NCBI GenBank assembly: GCA_023127905.1
Contig: JAGMEZ010000573.1
Coordinates: 1-5,005, forward strand
Source of the DNA: Caldifarciminota bacterium
Lineage (GTDB): Bacteria; Hydrothermota; E44-bin80
Direction of reading: 5' to 3'
Length of the DNA stretch: 5,005 nucleotides
Shown: positions 1-5,005 of the stretch, piece by piece
How positions within the stretch are numbered: position 1 is the first letter of the stretch
Layout: each line of letters opens with the position of its first letter
The notes under the pieces: generated by a model
Database searches by the model: none
Seen by the model: only the letters and a program-made list of their open reading frames with translations
Told to the model about the DNA's origin: nothing
Program-made: the position numbers and the translations under genes

Positions 1-36
1 AGAAAAATATTGGGGGAGGGCAAGGCAATTATGTAG

Positions 37-65
37 TTGACATTAAGAAAAATTTCAATTATAAT
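37..65 (+). promoter_or_regulatory. Consensus sigma70-type promoter of the ktr operon
   Basis: TTGACA at 37-42 and TATAAT at 60-65 match the housekeeping -35 and -10 hexamers at all 12 positions, with the optimal 17-base spacer (43-59). The usual distance from the -10 box puts +1 at about base 72, which is the A of the first gene's ATG. The transcript would then have little or no 5' leader, leaving no room for a riboswitch such as the c-di-AMP class often found before K+ transporter genes. A 12-of-12 match is unlikely by chance even in AT-rich DNA, but promoter activity is inferred. Confidence 0.8.
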
Positions 66-71
66 TTTTTA

Positions 72-1790
72 ATGAAAAATAATATGACAGAAAGTAATTT
101 GCGTCAGATATTCGAAAGGATTATGATATGGTTTACAATTGCAATGGTTATACTTATTGCCATTGAATCTGGATTTCTTATTCACTTTCCAAGGTGGTTG
201 CACTATTCTAGCTATTCATTTAGTCTTCTTTTTATATTTGTAAGCATATTTGAATTCATTTTTTTTCTTTATACTTCTAAATCAAAAGGCGAGTTTATTA
301 AAAGAAATTGGTGGAATTTCATTTTTTTCTTTCTTATAATTATAACCCTTAAGAATTTTGAGATTTCTCGCTTTCTTGCAGTTATAAGAGAAATCTTCTT
401 TTTACTATTTTTATTTTCAAAAAGACAATCATTTCAGGAATTCTTTGCACAACCTTTTGTAAAGAATCCTACAAGGTTGCTTGCAGTAAGTTTTATTACA
501 ATTATCCTGCTTGGAGCAATTCTTTTAACCTTTCCTGTCTCTTCTGAATCACATCAAAGGACAGGTATAATTGATGCATTATTTACGGCAACATCAGCAA
601 CCTGTGTTACAGGTTTGATTGTAAAGGATACACCGAAACATTGGTCAACTTTTGGTGAGATTATTATCCTTCTTCTAATACAGGCAGGTGGGTTAGGAAT
701 AATGACATTCTCAATATCCATTGCTTTGGTTTTCGGTGCTAAATTAGGCCTGAGAGAAAAGAAGGCAATGGGTGAAATTCTTGAATTTCCATCCGTTGGT
801 GATGTAGGGAAAATTATTAAATTCATTGTAAAATTCACATTTCTTGCAGAATTTATCGGTTTATTTTTTCTTTTTCTCCGATGGCTTCCCTTTTTCGGAA
901 ATGTGAAGAAAGCGTTTTATTTCTCGTTATTTCACAGTGTTTCTGCTTTCTGTAATGCTGGCTTTTCACTCTTCTCTACAAGCTTGAAAGGATTTGTCTC
1001 AGATCCTATCATAAATACTGTAATGATGTTTCTTATAATAATTGGAGGTATTGGTTTTGTTGTTGTATTTGATTTGTCCAGGAAAGGTTCATTTATCAAG
1101 GAATGGAGGTTAAGTTCTCCGAAAATAACTGTCCATACTAAACTTGTTATAATTATGTCAGCAATTCTAATTTTCTCAGGCTTCATCTTGTTTTTTATTT
1201 TTGAATTTGATAATGTGTTGATTCATCAAGGAATTACTGGAAAATTGGCGGCATCACTTTTTCAATCTATAACGGCAAGAACAGCGGGATTCAACACAGT
1301 AGATATAGCATCACTTAAAAATGTTACCCTATTCATAATAATAATTCTTATGTTCATTGGTGCATCCCCCGGGTCAACGGGTGGAGGAATAAAAACCTCC
1401 ACGTTTGCAGTTCTTATTATTGCAGTCATAAATATGATTAGGGGAAGAGATAAAAGTGAGATATTTCGTACGACTATTCATAATAAAATCGTATATAAAG
1501 CAGTTACGATTGTCGTTGTCTCAGCATTTATTATTTCTTTAGGTACTGCTTTTCTTCTTATAACCCAGAAGGATAACTTAATGAATTTACTATTTGAAGC
1601 AACATCAGCTTTTGGCACGGTTGGACTTACAACAGGCATAACTTTTCAACTTACTGGAATAGGAAAGGTTATTGTACTTATACTGATTTATATTGGTAGA
1701 ATTGGACCACTCACCCTTGCGTATGCTGTGGGTAGGTATTCAAAGAGGTTAAAGAGAGAATTTCCAACTGCAAGAGTTATGGTTGGATAG
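72..1790 (+). CDS. ktrB: Potassium uptake membrane subunit, KtrB/TrkH family, with N-terminal membrane extension
   Basis: This is the K+-conducting subunit of a Ktr/Trk system in the inner membrane; in this family it is a dimer of four-fold pseudo-symmetric M1-P-M2 channels and often couples K+ to Na+ or H+. All four filter loops are visible, each with its conserved glycine: ATSATCVTGL (173-182), SAFCNAGFS (291-299), TARTAGFN (401-408) and ATSAFGTVGL (510-519). The gating loop after the third is GASPGSTGGGIKTST (430-444), and the arginine of the last helix is in GRIGP (R543). At 572 residues it exceeds the roughly 450 of Bacillus KtrB: about 130 extra N-terminal residues carry some four hydrophobic segments (near 18-37, 47-67, 81-93, 100-115) before the canonical start near NPTRLL. 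No Shine-Dalgarno lies before ATG 72. In-frame ATGs at 84 and 123 are alternatives, but 72 coincides with the predicted +1. The frame is open to the window edge, without an ATG, GTG or TTG upstream. The gene could equally be labelled trkH. Confidence 0.93.
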   Translation: MKNNMTESNLRQIFERIMIWFTIAMVILIAIESGFLIHFPRWLHYSSYSFSLLFIFVSIFEFIFFLYTSKSKGEFIKRNWWNFIFFFLIIITLKNFEISRFLAVIREIFFLLFLFSKRQSFQEFFAQPFVKNPTRLLAVSFITIILLGAILLTFPVSSESHQRTGIIDALFTATSATCVTGLIVKDTPKHWSTFGEIIILLLIQAGGLGIMTFSISIALVFGAKLGLREKKAMGEILEFPSVGDVGKIIKFIVKFTFLAEFIGLFFLFLRWLPFFGNVKKAFYFSLFHSVSAFCNAGFSLFSTSLKGFVSDPIINTVMMFLIIIGGIGFVVVFDLSRKGSFIKEWRLSSPKITVHTKLVIIMSAILIFSGFILFFIFEFDNVLIHQGITGKLAASLFQSITARTAGFNTVDIASLKNVTLFIIIILMFIGASPGSTGGGIKTSTFAVLIIAVINMIRGRDKSEIFRTTIHNKIVYKAVTIVVVSAFIISLGTAFLLITQKDNLMNLLFEATSAFGTVGLTTGITFQLTGIGKVIVLILIYIGRIGPLTLAYAVGRYSKRLKREFPTARVMVG

Positions 1791-1800
1791 GAAGGAAAAG

Positions 1801-1805
1801 AGGAG
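1801..1805 (+). promoter_or_regulatory. Shine-Dalgarno site for the RCK subunit gene
   Basis: AGGAG lies five bases before the ATG at 1811, inside the 20-base purine-rich gap after the ktrB stop codon. It fixes the start of the second gene and contrasts with the absence of such a site before the first. Confidence 0.75.
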
Positions 1806-1810
1806 AAAAT

Positions 1811-2500
1811 ATGAAACAGTTTGCAGTTATTGGTCTTGGAAGCTTTGGTAGAAAGGTTGCTGTTACACTGGCAGAAAAAGGTGCTGAAGTAATGGCAATT
1901 GACAAGGACTTGAATAAGGTTGAGAATATAAAGGATAAGGTCGTTTCAGCAGTAACACTCGATTCGACTTCTGTTGATGAGTTAAAAAGCGTTGGTATTA
2001 CGGATATTGATACGGTAGTTGTTGCACTTGGTGAGCAACAAGAAGCAGCGATACTTACAACCGTTCTTTTAAAAAATCTTGGCGTAGGTGAAGTAATTGC
2101 TCGTGCAATGAATGATCTATATGCACAAATACTTAAAATGGTAGGTGCAGATAAGGTTATTTTAATTGAGGAACAGATGGCTGAACAACTTGCGAAGGCT
2201 TTAGTAGCTCCTCAAATCATTGAAAATATTCCTTTAGCAAGTGGACACTCACTTGTTGAGATAAAACCAAGGAGAGAGTTTATTGGAAAGAAATTGAAAG
2301 ATTTAAACTTTCGAAGTAGATATGGGATAAACGTTGTAGCAATTCAGAAAAAAGTAGAAGAGATAAATGATGAAGGTGAAACGGTAATTAGAATAAAAGT
2401 GAATGATCTTCCAGGACCTGATGACAAACTTTCTGAGGACGAAACTCTTCTGGTTGTTGGGAGCGAAGAGGAAATTGAAAAGCTTGTAAAGGAGGGATAG
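1811..2500 (+). CDS. ktrA: Potassium uptake regulatory subunit, KtrA/TrkA family (RCK_N plus RCK_C)
   Basis: This cytoplasmic subunit forms an octameric ring under KtrB and gates K+ flow according to bound nucleotide (ATP/ADP in KtrA, NAD(H) in TrkA). The N-terminal Rossmann RCK_N domain (about 1-135) begins with the dinucleotide-binding loop GLGSFG (8-13). An acidic residue ends the second strand (D31 in VMAIDKD), and family blocks follow: TLDSTSVDEL, VVVALGEQQEAAILTT, VIARAMND and MVGADKVI. The C-terminal RCK_C/TrkA_C domain (about 140-226) shows LVEIKPRREFIGKKLKDLNFRS and ends with DETLLVVGSEEEIEKL; in several relatives this domain binds c-di-AMP, which cannot be judged here. Its 229 residues match single-RCK KtrA (about 220) rather than the tandem TrkA (about 450). 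It follows ktrB by 20 bases with a good Shine-Dalgarno site, and the pairing supports both assignments. Confidence 0.93.
   Translation: MKQFAVIGLGSFGRKVAVTLAEKGAEVMAIDKDLNKVENIKDKVVSAVTLDSTSVDELKSVGITDIDTVVVALGEQQEAAILTTVLLKNLGVGEVIARAMNDLYAQILKMVGADKVILIEEQMAEQLAKALVAPQIIENIPLASGHSLVEIKPRREFIGKKLKDLNFRSRYGINVVAIQKKVEEINDEGETVIRIKVNDLPGPDDKLSEDETLLVVGSEEEIEKLVKEG
2489..2496 (+). promoter_or_regulatory. Strong Shine-Dalgarno site that sets a TTG start
   Basis: AAGGAGGG lies within the last codons of ktrA, seven bases before the TTG at 2504. No ATG or GTG occurs in the appropriate place, so this site decides the start of the third gene. The ktrA stop (TAG, 2498-2500) is only three bases from the start, so translational coupling is likely. 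Confidence 0.75.
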
Positions 2501-2503
2501 AAG

Positions 2504-3835
2504 TTGAAACAGCAGAGTAGCAAATGGCAGAGTATAAAGGGAAGGGCAAGGTATTTTGATTACCGGTTATCAATCAGGACAAAATTAACGTTGATTTTGA
2601 TTTTTATCCCTCTCGTAATATTACCCTTTGTTGCTGTATCACTTCATTATAATAATTTGAGTTATAATACCATTCAGGGATTAAGAAGATTTTCGGAGAT
2701 CGCAAGAGTATGTGAGACTATCTCATTCTTAACTCTAAAAATTGATAGTAACGTGAAGAATTACATTATCTTAAGGGATTCAAATAATATAAATGAGATT
2801 AAGGAGGACCTTGCTTCATTGAAAGAACTGGCAGATGATGGAAAAGAATTTGGTTATTCAGAAGAGTTCATTAAAATAATCTCATATATTGACAGATATT
2901 CAACACTTATTGATTCACTAAAGATAGTTATCTCCCTTGAAGAAATTCCTCATAAAAGAATTGCCAGAGACCTTGAAAAATATACAAAGGGATATGATAA
3001 CTTGATGTCAAAGGTACTATTAGCCAGGTCGAGTACAGAGAGAGACTCCCTTATGAAGGAATTAAAAGTATTTTCTCAATCATTCGATGTATCACAGATA
3101 ATTCCAGAAAGGGAACAAAACCCAGAAATTACAAGAACCGTTAAATTACTTAATACAAATAAAAGGAATATAGATTCACAAAATGGGGCAATTTTAGACA
3201 AGGCAAAGGGACATATAAAAGAATTTACTGAATTAGGAGAAAAAGCTGCAAGCAAAGGTGCAAGGAATATTTGGGTTGTATTGATAATCACAGTTAGTTT
3301 TCTTATTTATCTCATTATAGTTCTTCCAGAGAGGATTGTAATACCAATAAAGAGGTTATCAAATATTGTTAAGCAGATAGAAAAAGGTGATTTAAACGTA
3401 GCAATAAAGGGTTTTCCGCGAGATGAGATTGGCGAACTTGTTTATTATCTCTCAAGAATGCTCAATCAAATTCGGAAGATTGATGGGTTAAAGACACAGA
3501 AAATTCTTGAATCCGAAAGAAAATTCAAGTTTCTCACCAATTCCATTAAGGAAGGTGTTATTGTACTGAACGATGAGTTACGTCTTCTTTTCATTAATAA
3601 ATCTGCATTAATGATTATAGGTTCAGATACAGAGAAAATTAAGGAGAAGTCACTTGGAGGAATAGAGTCATTGAAATTCATTAAATCTAAGATAGATAAA
3701 TTATTTATAAATGGAGAGAAAATTGGTGACATAGATTTTTCGGGGAAAGATAGTGTTCAGTACATAATAAAAGTCTGGCCTATAAGGAATGCTGCAGGTA
3801 AGCCAACTGGTGCAATTTTATTATTTACTTCTTAA
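2504..3835 (+). CDS. Membrane sensor-like protein with HAMP and PAS domains, no kinase or other output domain
   Basis: The 443-residue protein has the layout of the sensory half of a histidine kinase. A basic cytoplasmic tail (1-26) precedes a membrane segment (about 27-47). An extracytoplasmic, probably all-helical region of about 205 residues follows (48-254), of the four-helix-bundle/CHASE3-like kind by appearance only. A second membrane segment lies at about 255-275. A HAMP domain (about 276-328) shows the conserved proline (P281), KGDL (294-297) and DEIGEL (307-312). After a short helical linker a PAS domain (about 338-442) shows SIKEGVIVLND (347-357), LLFINKSAL and the closing strand GAILLFT. 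The protein ends right there. No histidine occurs anywhere after the second membrane segment, so there is no H-box, and there is no ATPase, GGDEF or methyl-accepting region. Start is TTG at 2504, supported by AAGGAGGG. It sits three bases after ktrA, hinting at a link to K+ uptake. It may be a decayed kinase or a genuine signal-relay or modulator protein; its function is unknown. Confidence 0.88.
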   Translation: MKQQSSKWQSIKGRARYFDYRLSIRTKLTLILIFIPLVILPFVAVSLHYNNLSYNTIQGLRRFSEIARVCETISFLTLKIDSNVKNYIILRDSNNINEIKEDLASLKELADDGKEFGYSEEFIKIISYIDRYSTLIDSLKIVISLEEIPHKRIARDLEKYTKGYDNLMSKVLLARSSTERDSLMKELKVFSQSFDVSQIIPEREQNPEITRTVKLLNTNKRNIDSQNGAILDKAKGHIKEFTELGEKAASKGARNIWVVLIITVSFLIYLIIVLPERIVIPIKRLSNIVKQIEKGDLNVAIKGFPRDEIGELVYYLSRMLNQIRKIDGLKTQKILESERKFKFLTNSIKEGVIVLNDELRLLFINKSALMIIGSDTEKIKEKSLGGIESLKFIKSKIDKLFINGEKIGDIDFSGKDSVQYIIKVWPIRNAAGKPTGAILLFTS

Positions 3836-3850
3836 GAAAATGAAATAACT

Positions 3851-4735
3851 ATGAAAGGTTTTTTCATTATTCTTGTTATTCTAAGTTTTTCTCCACTCAG
3901 AGCAGAAAATAGTCCCTTTTTGAATTTTTACATCAAGCAGTCAATAGAATTGTTTCCTGAAAATAAGAAGCTTAACGATCCATTTAACAGAACTTTCATT
4001 CTACCGCAGAAATCAAAGGCAAGTATTATTGTTACTAATTCATTACTAATCGCAACTGCTGTTGCAATTGTAAATCCTGAATCACGAAGGAAGTTTAAAG
4101 AAAGGTGGGAACTTATAACGAGTCCAAACCATGCAAGTCCATTAAACCAGGGACCATTCCATTTTAGAACGCTTGAAGAAGAAAGAAAACAAGATACACA
4201 GGCAGATAAAGGAGTACATTTTTTATATCATTACCTCCCGGTTAAACCTCTATCCTTTTTCTGTGAGTATCTAATTGATGGTCTCCCTTTCGTATCCGAA
4301 ACAAGACGGAATCAGGAAGACTGGGTTTCAGATGAGGCTTATTATCTTGCTGCTGCTCTTGTTTTTGCTGGAGGTTTTTTTGAAGAGTTTGTGGACGGTA
4401 AAGAATTAGATGAAGGATTTAGCATATTGGATTTTATCGCAAACGGATCTGGTACAATATATGCAGTAATGAAACATAATGGACTTCTTGAAAATGTTTA
4501 CATTTACTGGAGTTACAAATCTCCCCCAGATACCTGGGAATGGCCGAAGTGGGATTATATGCCAGGGTTTGAATTTCAGGTAGTTTTTGATTTGAGTTCA
4601 CTCATTTTTAAGGAAAAAAGAGATGTTCCACCATTATTTACATGGTGGACTGAAAATATCGGATATGTTGCAGAAGTAAATGAATTTGGAACAACTTTGC
4701 CTCATAAAAAGATTGGATATGAATTAAATCCATAA
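3851..4735 (+). CDS. Exported protein of unknown function, resembling DUF2279/YfiM
   Basis: The 294-residue product starts with a convincing signal peptide: one lysine, a hydrophobic core (4-14) and a probable cleavage after PLRA (A18). No lipobox cysteine is present. A second hydrophobic stretch lies at about 59-74. Two blocks stand out: DKGVHFLYHYL (119-129) and, after a hydrophobic helix (about 162-177), FFEEFVDGKELDEGFSILDF (177-196) continuing IANGSG. The pattern DKxxHF, then acidic residues in E-x-x-D-G, then FSxxDxxAN-x-x-G resembles the DUF2279/YfiM family of periplasmic or outer-membrane-associated proteins, recalled without a search. The C-terminal third is rich in aromatic residues (WSYKSPPDTWEWPKWDY at 220-236) and may sit at or in the outer membrane. 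The gene begins 15 bases after the sensor gene, with no clear Shine-Dalgarno site (GAAATAACT before ATG), so coupling to upstream translation is possible. Biochemical role unknown. Confidence 0.85.
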   Translation: MKGFFIILVILSFSPLRAENSPFLNFYIKQSIELFPENKKLNDPFNRTFILPQKSKASIIVTNSLLIATAVAIVNPESRRKFKERWELITSPNHASPLNQGPFHFRTLEEERKQDTQADKGVHFLYHYLPVKPLSFFCEYLIDGLPFVSETRRNQEDWVSDEAYYLAAALVFAGGFFEEFVDGKELDEGFSILDFIANGSGTIYAVMKHNGLLENVYIYWSYKSPPDTWEWPKWDYMPGFEFQVVFDLSSLIFKEKRDVPPLFTWWTENIGYVAEVNEFGTTLPHKKIGYELNP

Positions 4736-4817
4736 CACTTTGATATTATAAAACTTATGTCTGTTAACGTAATATTTTATATACTTGATAAAAGGCTCAA
4801 ACTTCTAATAATTATTT

Positions 4818-4865
4818 AGGGACAAGTCCCCCTGGAATAATACATGTCCATAGGGACCTGTCCCT
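4818..4865. repeat. REP/MITE-like palindromic element
   Basis: AGGGACAAGTCCCC (4818-4831) and AGGGACCTGTCCCT (4852-4865) are inverted copies: 12 of 14 positions pair across the element. Each arm is itself a small palindrome (GGGAC, two bases, GTCCC). Inside, TGGA (4833-4836) pairs with TCCA (4847-4850) around a ten-base AT-rich loop. This GC-rich island in otherwise very AT-rich DNA looks like an interspersed palindromic repeat of the REP or small non-autonomous element kind. No second copy is in the window, so repetition in the genome is inferred. No target-site duplication is obvious. Confidence 0.6.
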
Positions 4866-4868
4866 TTT
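4818..4868 (+). terminator. Possible weak Rho-independent terminator at the operon end
   Basis: The palindrome described above would fold in RNA into a long GC-rich hairpin, and on the + strand it is followed directly by four T (4865-4868). The tract is short and broken by GG, and the hairpin lies 82 bases after the last stop codon, so this is a weak candidate. No better hairpin with a T tract is seen between 4736 and 5005. On the - strand the flank is AATT-rich without a T run. Confidence 0.35.
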
Positions 4869-4910
4869 GGAAAAATATTATGTTATATCTATTTATATCA
4901 ATATATTAGG

Positions 4911-4939
4911 TTGTCAGGTTTAAACCATATTATTAACAT
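4911..4939 (+). promoter_or_regulatory. Weak promoter-like pair in the 3' intergenic region
   Basis: TTGTCA (4911-4916, five of six matches to the -35 consensus) is followed after 17 bases by TAACAT (4934-4939, four of six to the -10). It could serve a gene beyond the window on the + strand, but DNA this AT-rich produces such matches by chance. The rest of 4869-5005 shows nothing else recognisable. Confidence 0.2.
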
Positions 4940-5005
4940 TTTTGTATATCTTAATAAAAATTTCTGTAATTTTATTAAATAATATCAAAAAAGTTTGAAT
5001 TTTCT

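Noticed and set aside
11..36. GGGGGAGGG followed by ATG-TAG (31-36), a possible minimal start-stop ORF.
   Set aside because: It lies upstream of the promoter, so it would not be on the operon mRNA, and ATG-TAG reads more naturally as the end of an upstream frame.
554..1186. Antisense open frames opposite ktrB (84 and 94 codons).
   Set aside because: They lie opposite strongly conserved KtrB motifs, show no recognisable domain or ribosome site, and are shadows of the coding strand.
1899..1932. TTGACA at 1899-1904 with TATAAA at 1927-1932 inside ktrA, as an internal promoter.
   Set aside because: The spacer is 22 bases, well outside the 16-18 range, and the sequence is explained by the coding region.
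2889..2917. TTGACA at 2889-2894 inside the sensor gene.
   Set aside because: No -10-like hexamer stands at the right distance.
3076..3732. Antisense open frames opposite the sensor gene (71 and 88 codons).
   Set aside because: No family features; they oppose the extracytoplasmic, HAMP and PAS coding sequence and are shadows.
3836..4735. Remnant of a histidine kinase domain downstream of the PAS stop codon.
   Set aside because: The downstream sequence encodes a signal peptide and an unrelated exported protein; no H-box or nucleotide-binding motifs are seen.
4818..4865. CRISPR repeat.
   Set aside because: There is only one unit, with no regularly spaced copies and no spacers.

Overview
The window is a compact, AT-rich stretch of bacterial DNA in which four genes all read on the + strand with gaps of 20, 3 and 15 bases, which looks like one operon. 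The first two genes are a recognisable Ktr/Trk-type potassium uptake system: a membrane subunit (72-1790, KtrB/TrkH family) and its cytoplasmic RCK gating subunit (1811-2500, KtrA/TrkA family). They are followed by a membrane sensor-like protein with a HAMP and a PAS domain but no kinase or other output domain (2504-3835), and by an exported protein that resembles the DUF2279/YfiM group (3851-4735).

The first 71 bases hold a consensus sigma70-type promoter (TTGACA, 17 bases, TATAAT). It is placed so that the expected transcription start is the A of the first gene's ATG, so the operon mRNA may be leaderless. The second and third genes have ordinary Shine-Dalgarno sites; the third starts with TTG. 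The fourth has no clear ribosome binding site and may depend on translation of the gene before it.

The last 270 bases (4736-5005) contain no gene. They carry a 48-base palindromic, REP/MITE-like element (4818-4865) that may also serve as a weak terminator, followed by very AT-rich sequence with one weak promoter-like pair.

The organism is a bacterium: it has sigma70 promoter elements, Shine-Dalgarno sites, a signal peptide and HAMP-PAS architecture. Composition is low in G+C and arginine is mostly AGA/AGG. The long KtrB with an N-terminal membrane extension and the exported DUF2279-like protein suggest a Gram-negative-type lineage outside the well-studied groups, possibly an uncultured phylum of the WOR-3/Bacteroidota neighbourhood. 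This placement is a guess from style, not from a marker gene.

Functionally, KtrB conducts K+ and KtrA controls it in response to nucleotides (and, in many relatives, c-di-AMP). The co-transcribed output-less sensor and the exported protein are the unexplained part. They may link an envelope or osmotic signal to K+ uptake, but nothing in the sequence proves this.
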